Shown here: piece after piece, positions 47,677 through 56,035 of the stretch | Layout of the letters: every line of letters starts with the position of its first letter | How positions within the stretch are numbered: position 1 is the stretch's first letter | Source of the DNA: Microcoleus sp. bin38.metabat.b11b12b14.051 | GTDB lineage: Bacteria > Cyanobacteriota > Cyanobacteriia > Cyanobacteriales > Microcoleaceae | Assembly (NCBI RefSeq): GCF_013299165.1 | Contig: NZ_JAAFKD010000016.1 | Location: forward strand, 103,852-167,851 | Direction: 5' to 3' | Length of the DNA stretch: 64,000 bases | Position numbers and translations under genes: made by a program | The notes under the pieces: generated by a model | Told to the model about the DNA's origin: nothing | What the model saw: the letters and a program-made list of their open reading frames with translations, nothing else | Databases searched by the model: none

Positions 47677-48261
47677 ATGACGGCTCAGGTTTTGGTTGAA
47701 AAGAAAAAATTAGAAAAACCGCCCCTAACCATACACACTTTAGGCGATCGCGTCCTGCGGCAGCCAGCAAAGCGCGTCAACAGCGTCGATGCAGAAATTC
47801 GACAGCTAGTCCGCGAAATGCTGCAAACCATGTACAGTGCAGATGGCATCGGTTTAGCAGCCCCCCAAGTCGGAGTCCACAAACAAGTAATCGTGCTCGA
47901 CTGCGACCCGGAAAACCCTGCCACACCCCCAATGGTTTTGATCAACCCCACCATCAAAAGTACCAGCGGCGATATCTGCATCTTGCAAGAAGGGTGTTTG
48001 AGCATTCCGGGGGTCTATTTGGAGGTCAAACGCCCAGAAGTCATTGAAGTGTCATATCGCGACGAATTCGGCCGCCCACAAACCATAAAAGCGAAAGATT
48101 TATTGTCGAGGGCAATTCAGCACGAAATGGATCACCTCAACGGAGTGCTGTTTGTAGACAGAGTAGAAAACAAGCTCGCACTCAATGAAGAATTAGTCAA
48201 AATGAAATTTTCGCCAAAGGCAGTCAAATCAGTGTCAGTAACTCAGCCCTTTAGGGACTGA
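47677..48261 (+). CDS. def: Peptide deformylase
   Basis: The 194-residue enzyme removes the formyl group from new proteins. The three family motifs are GIGLAAPQVG (57-66), EGCLSIPG (about 108-115) and QHEMDHLNG (about 149-157). The last residues (about VTQPFRD) are encoded by the start of the omega-RNA-like element: the TGA stop lies at 48259-48261. The native C-terminus is therefore probably lost, but the catalytic core is intact. gcgagg is the ribosome binding site. Confidence 0.96.
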   Translation: MTAQVLVEKKKLEKPPLTIHTLGDRVLRQPAKRVNSVDAEIRQLVREMLQTMYSADGIGLAAPQVGVHKQVIVLDCDPENPATPPMVLINPTIKSTSGDICILQEGCLSIPGVYLEVKRPEVIEVSYRDEFGRPQTIKAKDLLSRAIQHEMDHLNGVLFVDRVENKLALNEELVKMKFSPKAVKSVSVTQPFRD

Positions 48262-48608
48262 GCTTGTAAGAGAAATCGAGCAAGCTGTATTGACCAGACC
48301 CCTCGATCACGAGGAGCCGTTATTTAGGTCACGACACTCCTTGAATGCGACGCCAGTTTTTCGCTCTGTCATCTGCAATTAAACAGTTTTAAAGTCACTG
48401 AAACAGTGTTGCAGGTCTAACAAGCCTTTATAACCAGGTCGAGGCTAACATTACCCCGCAAGGGAGAAAGGAGACCATAATATCTCCATTGGAGGGGCAA
48501 CCATACCCCTCCAACCCCGCAAGGGGGTTCACGGGGACTAAAGTCCCCCGGGTCGTTTCCCTCTCGGGACTAAAGTCGCCGAGTTTCCCACTTACCGTAT
48601 TTCTTTTT
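48234..48608 (+). ncRNA. Omega-RNA/HEARO-like element A (no iscB gene)
   Basis: Homologous to element B (52695-53127) over long blocks: ctgagcttg, tcgag(c/t)aagctgt, ggtcacga, gaatgcgacgc, taaagtcactga(a/g)acagtg, cattaccccgcaagggag and the 3' block ggactaaagtcgccgagttt to tttctttttatga. Block order and character (ggtcacgacac, gcgacgcc) match what I recall of IscB/IsrB omega RNAs (HEARO). The usual iscB start codon place is taken by the ATG of another gene. Family assignment rests on recall; homology to B is seen directly. Confidence 0.7.
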
Positions 48609-48812
48609 ATGATGGCAGGAACTCCAAAAAGCGGTTTATTGTTAGCTCTTTCGTGCATCACTGCGATCGCCGCAGTTGGCTCAATCTTTGAGCTGTCCTC
48701 GGGAGAAGCTCAACTTGGCAATTTAGTTACCGGCATCATCCTCGCCCTCAGCGTACCGCTCACAGGCATATTTTTTTATGCAGCGGTTCAGGATGCTAGA
48801 GCAAATCTCTAA
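48609..48812 (+). CDS. Small two-helix membrane protein
   Basis: The ATG at 48609 or 48612 starts a 67-residue protein, MMAGTPKSGLLLALS, with two hydrophobic helices (about 10-28 and 40-60) and a short end DARANL. Similar small proteins occur next to other cyanobacterial genes, but I cannot name a family. Its leader is entirely the omega-RNA-like element, so no normal ribosome binding site is visible. An upstream frame reading in from 48489 is translated ncRNA. Confidence 0.7.
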   Translation: MMAGTPKSGLLLALSCITAIAAVGSIFELSSGEAQLGNLVTGIILALSVPLTGIFFYAAVQDARANL

Positions 48813-49316
48813 GCAGAGTAATTAGTCATTGGTCATTAGTCATCGGTCATTAGTTAGCAGTCATTGGTCATTAGTCATCGGTCATTAGTTAGCAGTTGAA
48901 AGCGAATAAATGTGGCAGAAAGACTGCGGATCGATTAGATTAGCTCACACCGAGGGAGCCAATGACTAACAGGGAGCATCTCAGTTTGAATTTGATAGGG
49001 GGAACTCTTGATGTCTTCGCATAGTAAAAAATACTTTTTACAAAGCAGGAGATGCTCTAAACTAATAAATGTGGCAGAAAAATTGCTGATAAACAACATC
49101 AGTTAACAGCTAATAGTTAATGACTGCTGACTGCACGACAACCCTTAGGCTTCATCAAATACTGCGCTCCTTCGGCTACGCTCTTCGGACAAGTCGGGGC
49201 AAGTCGCTCTGGAGAGTAAAATGACAAATGACTAGCCTTCGACTTCGCTCTTCGGCTGAAATGACAAGTGACAAATGACGAATGACCAATGACGAATGAC
49301 CAATGACAAATGACTA
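48813..49316. repeat. Heptamer repeat block
   Basis: ggtcatt/gtcatcg arrays at 48822-48895, and tgacaaatgac/tgaccaatgac arrays at 49225-49320, with ttcggcttcgc type inserts between. The second array runs into the start of the FHA-PrsW gene. No gene in the gap. Confidence 0.85.
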
Positions 49317-50654
49317 ATGACAAATGAAATCGGATTTCTGCGACAAGTGCCAGCTAAAGGCTCTCCAGCAGCGCCAGCGTATAATTATCAACTTTCACAA
49401 GATGGGGAAGTAGCGATCGGACGCGATCGCAATTGTCAAATAGCTTTAGAGTCGATCGCCCACGGCATGGTTTCCCGTCGTCACGCCGCCATCCGTCCCC
49501 TCAGTCAAGGAACTTGGACGAGATGGGAAATCTGCGACCTCAACAGCGCCAACGGAACTTATATTAATGGTGAAAAGCTGCAAGGTTGCCAAACTTTACT
49601 TTCAGGCGATCGCATCAGTCTCGGCCAAGACGGCCCGGAATTCATCTTTGAATCGAACGCAGCCTCTGGCCCAAATAAATCGCGATTCCCCCCAGCAAAA
49701 ACAGGCAATTTTCCTGAAATTGAAAAAGACGCTCTAACTTTAACTCAATTATTCCCGATCGCCTCCACAGGCAAACAATTAAGCCAAAAAGCTTACTTAT
49801 ATCCCGGTATTGTCACAGTTATCTTTGTCGTCTCGCTGTTTGTCGCAGTCGGAAATTCCGCAGCCTTCAACTTTCTGCTTTCAGCTTACCTCGCCGGTGC
49901 AGCTTACTACTTCATATATCGACTGTGTGGCAAACACAAGCCTTGGTGGGTATTGCTCGGTGCGGCTTTAGCTACAGTTCTGATTTTGCTCAGCCCCTTA
50001 TTAATTGGATTTATATTAGTATTTAGAGAAATTTTGCCCGGTCGCTTGCCCGCAGAAGGCGAAGAAATCAGTTTTTTGCCTTTTTTAATCAGAATGTTCT
50101 TCGGAGCGGGTCTGATGGAAGAATTGCTCAAAGCCCTGCCCGTTTTGGGAGCCTTGATCCTGGGAAATTTGCTAAAAAATCCGTGGCGCGATCGCCTCGG
50201 CGTTTGGGAACCTTTAGACGGAATTTTATTAGGAAGTGCTTCCGCAGTCGGCTTTACACTACTAGAAACTCTCGGCCAGTACGTCCCCAACATCATCCAA
50301 AATATCACCCTGCAAGCAGGGCCCGAAGCCGGACAATTAGTAGGATTGCAGTTGCTAATTCCCCGAATTTTGGGTTCCGCCGCCGGACACATGGCTTACA
50401 GCGGCTATTTGGGATATTTTATCGGTTTGAGCGCCCTCAAACCTCGGAAGCGCTGGCAAATTTTGGGTGTAGGTTATTTTAGCGCTTCCGCACTTCACGC
50501 TTTATGGAACGCTTCAGGTGCAGTCAGCGTACTGTTGTTGGCTTTAGTGGGAGTTTTGTCCTATGCGTTTTTGGTCGCCGCGATTTTGAAAGCCCGGGCT
50601 TTGTCTCCCAATCGCGAGCAAAATTTTGCAACTCGAATATCTTCAGAAAAGTGA
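49317..50654 (+). CDS. FHA domain fused to PrsW-like membrane protease
   Basis: The 445-residue protein joins an FHA domain (about 20-115; GRDRNCQIALES, MVSRRHAAIRP, DLNSANGTYINGE), which binds phosphothreonine, to a PrsW/CAAX-like membrane protease. About eight helices follow from residue 160. MEELLKALPVLGAL carries the first Glu-Glu of the family (about 267), and the later GHMAYSGYLGYFIG and SALHALWNASG supply His. Signal-dependent intramembrane cleavage controlled by phosphorylation is inference. The start codon is part of a heptamer repeat. Confidence 0.83.
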   Translation: MTNEIGFLRQVPAKGSPAAPAYNYQLSQDGEVAIGRDRNCQIALESIAHGMVSRRHAAIRPLSQGTWTRWEICDLNSANGTYINGEKLQGCQTLLSGDRISLGQDGPEFIFESNAASGPNKSRFPPAKTGNFPEIEKDALTLTQLFPIASTGKQLSQKAYLYPGIVTVIFVVSLFVAVGNSAAFNFLLSAYLAGAAYYFIYRLCGKHKPWWVLLGAALATVLILLSPLLIGFILVFREILPGRLPAEGEEISFLPFLIRMFFGAGLMEELLKALPVLGALILGNLLKNPWRDRLGVWEPLDGILLGSASAVGFTLLETLGQYVPNIIQNITLQAGPEAGQLVGLQLLIPRILGSAAGHMAYSGYLGYFIGLSALKPRKRWQILGVGYFSASALHALWNASGAVSVLLLALVGVLSYAFLVAAILKARALSPNREQNFATRISSEK

Positions 50655-51367
50655 CTGCTGACTGCTTAATTATTGACAGCCGCGCGTCAAGCTGCCATTT
50701 TTTCTAGTGTGTTAACCAGCTTAAACCTGCCAGTGCTAAAGCTGTCCCCTCGGAAACTGCAACTGGTTCCAATCATCTTCCTGTAACCGAGTAGTTACTT
50801 AACTTAAAAAACCGCTACCAAGAATTTTAGATAGTGATTGCGGCGGCTTGTGATCGGTCAATTCCTGCCAGTGACACTGCTGCATAATTTAAGATTGTGC
50901 TGGCATCGCGTTTCCCAATCTCTGCTTTTATTTCCGATTCATCGTCGGCGTCATTTGGTTTTCCCTAAGTGTATTTTATTTAAGATAGCGATCGCCAGTA
51001 AATATCCACATACTTAACATTAATTTTTGTCAATTTAAAAATTACCCAATTTTAACCTCCGAACTTTACAGGTGTCACCTGTAAAAGTTCTATTATTTAT
51101 TACTTTTTAAGTATTAGTTTTTAAGTTTTTTAGATAATTAAAAATATTTTGTATTTTTAATTATCTAAAATTATTATGCCTAGTTGGTATCATGAGAAAG
51201 GACATATCATATTTGGTAAATTTTGTCAAGACACGAGTTGCAGAAAAAATTCTGCAACATGAGGGCCCTGGTCTAAGTAGCTTCTGCTTAATTACACGAG
51301 AGCCAGAATCGCAACTTAACTTAGAAATTCTTCACAAATAGTTTGACTGTGGTACTATCGGGATGCT
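50655..51367. promoter_or_regulatory. Long leader with two strong palindromes
   Basis: This 713-nt gap holds a 30-nt near-palindrome at 51061-51090 centred on acaggtgtcacctgt, and an AT-rich hairpin at 51128-51170 (19-bp stem, 5-nt loop). No gene is seen. Palindromes of these types can be operators or terminators; which one is not clear. Confidence 0.6.
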
Positions 51368-52486
51368 GTGAGTAGCTTAGGGAAGCCAACGGGCTTGATT
51401 CCTGTGGTGGAGGAGAATCCAGGAGTGCTAGATAGGATGTCATTGGGATACGGAAATGTTTTCGGCAGAAGTCAACCTGAACCCCTCCGCATTGGGGTAA
51501 TTGGGGTTGGCAATATGGGCCAGCACCACACGCGAGTTCTGAGCTTGCTAAAAGATATCGAACTCGTGGGTGTTTCAGATATAAATGTAGAGCGGGGAAT
51601 TGATGTAGCCAGCAAATACCGGGTTCGCTTCTTTGAAGACTACCGAGATTTGCTCGCCCACGTAGATGCAGTTTGCGTCGCCGTTCCAACTCGCCTGCAC
51701 CACGCCGTGGGGATGTCTTGTCTCCAGGCGGGAGTTCACGTTTTAATTGAAAAGCCGATCGCAGCTAGCATTGCTGAAGCCGAATCTTTGGTCAACGCGG
51801 CCGCTGAAGCCCACCGGATTTTGCAAGTGGGTCACATCGAGCGCTTCAATCCAGCTTTTCAGGAACTCGGCAAAGTCCTGAAAACAGAAGAGTTACTGGC
51901 ATTGGAAGCTCATCGGATGAGTCCTTATTCCGATCGGGCTAACGACGTATCGGTAGTTTTGGATTTAATGATCCACGACATCGACTTGCTCCTGGAATTG
52001 GCAGATTCCCATGTGGTGAAGCTGACAGCCAGCGGCAGTAGAGCGTCAGATTCAGGTTATTTAGACTACGTGACAGCGACGTTGAACTTTGCTAACGGCA
52101 TTGTGGCCACCCTGACAGCAAGCAAGGTGACACACCGCAAACTCCGTTCAATCGCGGCTCACTGCAAGAATTCTTTAACAGAGGCAGATTTTCTCAACAA
52201 CGAAATCTTGATTCACCGACAAACAACCGCCAACTACGTGACGGATTACGGTCAGGTGCTTTACCGTCAAGATGGGTTGATCGAGAAAGTCTACACCAGC
52301 AATATTGAACCGCTCCACGCAGAATTGGAGCATTTTATTAATTGCGTCCGAGGTGGAAATCAGCCTTCTGTGGGAGGAGAACAAGCTCTCAAAGCTCTGC
52401 GGCTTGCGAGTTCGATCGAGCAAATGGCTCTCGACGGTCAAGCCTGGTATCCTAAAGAGCTAGAGTCTACTTTGCAAGTTAGCTAA
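51368..52486 (+). CDS. Gfo/Idh/MocA-family oxidoreductase
   Basis: The 372-residue protein has the Rossmann start IGVIGVGNMGQHHTRVL and a second domain with HIERFNPAFQEL, the sugar-binding-like EKPIAASIAEAE and VVLDLMIHDIDLLLELA. The overall features resemble UDP-sugar/MviM-type dehydrogenases; the substrate is unknown. The GTG at 51368 starts the longest frame; an ATG 23 codons later (MSLGYGN) is the next in frame. Confidence 0.85.
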   Translation: MSSLGKPTGLIPVVEENPGVLDRMSLGYGNVFGRSQPEPLRIGVIGVGNMGQHHTRVLSLLKDIELVGVSDINVERGIDVASKYRVRFFEDYRDLLAHVDAVCVAVPTRLHHAVGMSCLQAGVHVLIEKPIAASIAEAESLVNAAAEAHRILQVGHIERFNPAFQELGKVLKTEELLALEAHRMSPYSDRANDVSVVLDLMIHDIDLLLELADSHVVKLTASGSRASDSGYLDYVTATLNFANGIVATLTASKVTHRKLRSIAAHCKNSLTEADFLNNEILIHRQTTANYVTDYGQVLYRQDGLIEKVYTSNIEPLHAELEHFINCVRGGNQPSVGGEQALKALRLASSIEQMALDGQAWYPKELESTLQVS

Positions 52487-52694
52487 ATTCAGACAAATCG
52501 TGTCGTTTCCGGCTGCTTCTCCAGTTTGGGTTTGTTGTTCGCGAAAAAGGGTAACTGTTCGGGTGCAACCGGATGCGATATCAGTCGATTTTAGATTTCA
52601 GATTTTAGATTGATTCCACCGATATATCTGCTGGCTGAAACCGTCGATTTTTGCATTGAAAATTTGAGATTGGCTCCACATCCTCTATTAGAGA
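52487..52694. other. Spacer before element B
   Basis: It contains an attttag/gatttcag stretch (52589-52612) and ends with the sequence directly before the omega-RNA-like element, which would be the guide position if the family model applies. Confidence 0.5.
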
Positions 52695-53127
52695 GTCAGG
52701 AACTCAGGTCTAAAGACACTGAGCTTGCAAGAGTAATCGAGTAAGCTGTTCTGACCAGCCTAAGACTTTCGAGGTCTACGTTATTCGGGTCACGATACCG
52801 GAGAATGCGACGCTAGTTTTCCGCTCTATCGTTAGTAGTTAAACAGTCTTAAAGTCACTGAGACAGTGCTGCTAGCCGAAAAAGCCCCTATAACATTGGC
52901 GAAGCGAACATTACCCCGCAAGGGAGCCCAACAAAGGCAACCATTATGCGTACAGGATTGCGAAGCTTGAAATGGTAATTGTCCCATTGAGAGTACATTA
53001 CAAAAGTACACAAGAGCCAAGCAATCCCAAGGCGGTGATGGAAAGATTCAAGGCGGTTGAAACCGCCGGGTCGTTTCCCTAGGAAGGACTAAAGTCGCCG
53101 AGTTTCCCACTTACCGTATTTCTTTTT
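52695..53127 (+). ncRNA. Omega-RNA/HEARO-like element B (no iscB gene)
   Basis: The second copy of the 48234 element. Longer (433 nt), it has the same conserved blocks in the same order and an insertion in the middle, including an extended stem ggcggttgaaaccgcc (53053-53071). Stem sequences differ from A by compensating changes (ccct/aggg against gtct/agac in the first hairpin). The ATG at 53128 begins only a short frame (MKLSILTFKV), so no iscB follows. Confidence 0.7.
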
Positions 53128-53259
53128 ATGAAACTGTCGATTCTCACATTCAAGGTTTGAGATTGACTCCACAGATGAATCTCCGGGTTTGAACTAAGAT
53201 TTAATTCTGATTGCTTTTTGCAACAAAAGTCGGAAGTAAGTGTCTGTGGTTTGCTGAAG

Positions 53260-54252
53260 TCACGATTTATTATGCAAAAAAACAGCAACTATTTCACTGC
53301 TGATAGTTTGGCTAACTAGCTGATTTCCTTCCGGGCTTAGGTGAATGCTGTCTCGATACAAAGTTGGGAGTTTCGGCGCACTATTGAAAATAGGAAGAAA
53401 ATCTATGTAAGTAATTTTCTCGCGTTCGACGAATTCGGCGAGACGCTCTCTAGCCTTGACTTCCCAGTCGCGAGGGCCCTCGCCGCCCAGTTCGCCCGCC
53501 TTGGGCGTAACAGCTAGCAAAAACTCCACGTTAGCCGATACAGCTATTCTCTGGATTTGGTGAATAGCTTCTAAATTAGAGCCGACTACATCCCCGCTGT
53601 TGGCTCCGGGTGCTACCAATTGACCCGCCGGTACAGCAGGTAGCAAGTAACGGGTGAATAATTCTAGTGCTGCCGATCGCGGTTGGCGTGCAGGATAAGC
53701 TCGATCGCGCCCCACAACTTCAGCACAGGGAGCCGATGCAAACAAATCATCCGTATTCAGCAGCAACACCACAGTCTTTGCTCCAAAAACACCGAACCGC
53801 TTGGCATAAGCCAGTTGATTCCTCGGCCCCCAAGAATTAGCCGAGGCGTTGAGAACTTCAAAATCTGCATAGTTGACTTTTGACCCGAATTGTGGGTCGA
53901 TCGCCAGATAATCTAGTTCTGTCCTCAACTGTCGAGCCATAAGTTCCGAGATCGTATCTGTCTGATCCGTCCACCAACCGCCGTTAGCGACAGAATCACC
54001 CAACAGCAAGATCCGCAGAGTTTCGGGAGCGGGACTCGGGGCGATCGCTCCTGTACGCATCGAATACTCGTTAATCTCAATTCGGTTGCCCAAACGGCGC
54101 ACTTTCTGGTTGGGTGCCAACAAATAGCCGCATTCGGCATCGGCAATGTAAATCAAGGGATTGCCAAAACCCAGCACCACCCGTAGCAGCACTTCGATTG
54201 CTGCCCACAATCCGGAGGTGAGGGCCAAAACGATCAGAACAACTTTCAACAA
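53260..54252 (-). CDS. SGNH/GDSL-type hydrolase
   Basis: The 330-residue protein has an N-terminal hydrophobic helix (LIVLALTSGLWAAIEVLLRV), then a SGNH-like domain: block I ILLLGDSVANGGWW (about 80-93; catalytic Ser), and at the end IHLSPEGNQL with Asp/His. It may de-acylate a cell-envelope glycan or lipid. No partner gene is adjacent. Confidence 0.8.
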   Translation of the reverse strand: MLKVVLIVLALTSGLWAAIEVLLRVVLGFGNPLIYIADAECGYLLAPNQKVRRLGNRIEINEYSMRTGAIAPSPAPETLRILLLGDSVANGGWWTDQTDTISELMARQLRTELDYLAIDPQFGSKVNYADFEVLNASANSWGPRNQLAYAKRFGVFGAKTVVLLLNTDDLFASAPCAEVVGRDRAYPARQPRSAALELFTRYLLPAVPAGQLVAPGANSGDVVGSNLEAIHQIQRIAVSANVEFLLAVTPKAGELGGEGPRDWEVKARERLAEFVEREKITYIDFLPIFNSAPKLPTLYRDSIHLSPEGNQLVSQTISSEIVAVFLHNKS

Positions 54253-54642
54253 TTAACCTCGATCGAAAACGGATGCTTGGACACAGGAGTCGCCCAGATG
54301 CCAAAATTTTAGATTCTGCTCTTTCGCCAGCGGCTTGCGCCAAAGTTCTACCCCCCAGATTCATCTGTGGTGGTGTAAATTGGCAGTTTCACTCCCCAAT
54401 GTAGGGTCAATCTCCGACAACTGAAAATCCACAGATCAATCTCCCAGACTCCAATGCAGCAAGTAAATCTCCAAACCTCAAATTGAAAATCTCAAATCGG
54501 CTAACTGCTGCCCAATTCCGGGCTTGAGCAACCAGGTCACGCGATTGAGTCATCCGAATCACCCGCGTGGATATAGAATTCTAGAATATACCGTTAAAAC
54601 CCGCCGTCAGCCGTCAGTGAACTTGGTGGTTTCAGGAAACCC
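54253..54642. other. Spacer before btpA
   Basis: This divergent gap should hold both promoters. It has no tandem array and I see no gene. Confidence 0.5.
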
Positions 54643-55527
54643 GTGGACTTAAAACAAATATTCAAAACGCCGAATCCCATAATCGGTGTCGTACATTTAC
54701 AGCCTTTGCCAACTTCTCCCCGTTGGGGCGGGAACCTCAAAGCTATTATCGGAAGAGCCGAGCAAGAGGCTACTGCGCTGGCTTCTGGCGGCGCAAACGG
54801 TATCATAGTCGAGAACTTTTTCGACGCTCCTTTTGCCAAAGACAGCGTAGATCCGGCTGTGGTAAGTGCCATGACTCTGGTAGTTGAGAGGCTAACAAAT
54901 CTGGTGACTCTGCCGATCGGCATTAACGTGCTGCGAAACGACGCCCACAGCGCGATCGCCATCGCCTCCTGCACGGGAGCCCAATTCATCCGCGTCAACG
55001 TCCTCAACGGCATCATGGCCACAGATCAAGGCTTAATTGAAGGCCAAGCACACCAGCTACTGCGCTACCGTCGGGAATTGGGCAGCGATGTCAAAATATT
55101 CGCAGACGTGTTAGTCAAGCACGGGCGCCCCCTAGGCAGCCCCAACTTGACCACCGCCGTCCAAGAGACGATCGGGCGCGCCTTAGCCGACGCCGTAATT
55201 CTTTCCGGCTGGACAACCGGCAGCCCTCCCAATCTCGAAGATTTAGAACTCGCCAGTGCAGCCGCTGGGGAAATTCCAGTTTTTATCGGCAGCGGCGCCT
55301 CGTGGGACAACATTTCCACCCTCATGCAAGCTGCTGACGGCGTAATTGTTTCGAGTTCCCTCAAGCGCAACGGCCGCATCGAGCAGCCGATCGATCCGAT
55401 CCGCGTCAGTCAGTTTGTCGAAGCCGCCCGCCGCAGCTTTTCCCAGAAAGAGCTCGAACAACAAAACAGAGACGCTAATGGCTCAAGAGGGCCAACCGCC
55501 GAACCGGGCAAAGTCACTCGATTTTAG
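54643..55527 (+). CDS. btpA: BtpA, photosystem I biogenesis protein
   Basis: The 294-residue TIM-barrel-like protein stabilises photosystem I reaction-centre proteins in cyanobacteria. IIGVVHLQPLPTSPRWGG, GGANGIIVENFFDAPF, RVNVLNGIMATDQGLIEG and GRPLGSPNL match the BtpA family. It begins with GTG at 54643. The stop TAG and the last Phe lie in the first unit of an attttag repeat. Confidence 0.94.
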   Translation: MDLKQIFKTPNPIIGVVHLQPLPTSPRWGGNLKAIIGRAEQEATALASGGANGIIVENFFDAPFAKDSVDPAVVSAMTLVVERLTNLVTLPIGINVLRNDAHSAIAIASCTGAQFIRVNVLNGIMATDQGLIEGQAHQLLRYRRELGSDVKIFADVLVKHGRPLGSPNLTTAVQETIGRALADAVILSGWTTGSPPNLEDLELASAAAGEIPVFIGSGASWDNISTLMQAADGVIVSSSLKRNGRIEQPIDPIRVSQFVEAARRSFSQKELEQQNRDANGSRGPTAEPGKVTRF

Positions 55528-56035
55528 ATTTTAGATTTTAGATTTTAGATTTGACTCCACAGATTCATCTGGGAGCTTGAACAGGAGCGTTGTCCTGAGC
55601 TTGTCGAAGGGTCTAAAATTTTAGTATCGCTCGGGCGATCGCGCCGGAAAGCAAGTACCTGCTTTTGGAACGTAAAATGGTCATTAGTCATCTCGCCCGC
55701 TCGCGAAGTCGAAGGGTGATCATTAGTCATTGTTCAAACAGGTCATTGGTCATTGGGAATACAGGACTTGTGTAAAAAACGTATGACGCGCGAATTATAA
55801 CGCTAAAGTGTGCATTGCTTATCTACAACATATAGAGTTTGTGCGTCCAAGACTGTAATCGCTAAAAACTCAAAACACACAGTAAAAAAAGCACAAATGC
55901 CCAATGACCAATGCCCAATGCCCAATGCCCAATGCCCCATGCCCAATGCCCTGTTTGCCCAATGCCCCATGCCCCATGCCCCATCCCTCCGCTTCGCTTC
56001 GCCCAATGACCAATTAGCAATTACCAAATCTAAAA
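55524..56035. repeat. Repeat-rich spacer
   Basis: attttag units (55524-55552), ggtcattagtcat heptamers (55677-55757), and an array of gcccaat/gccccat heptamers (55897-55990). The insert cgcccgctcgcgaagtcgaagg is present (55691). No gene. Confidence 0.85.

Noticed and set aside
48257..48608. Group II intron or tmRNA
   Set aside because: No reverse transcriptase frame and no recognisable domain V; the two copies match omega-RNA-like blocks instead.
48489..48608. N-terminal extension of the small membrane protein
   Set aside because: It would translate the omega-RNA-like element; the native protein starts at MAGTPKSG.
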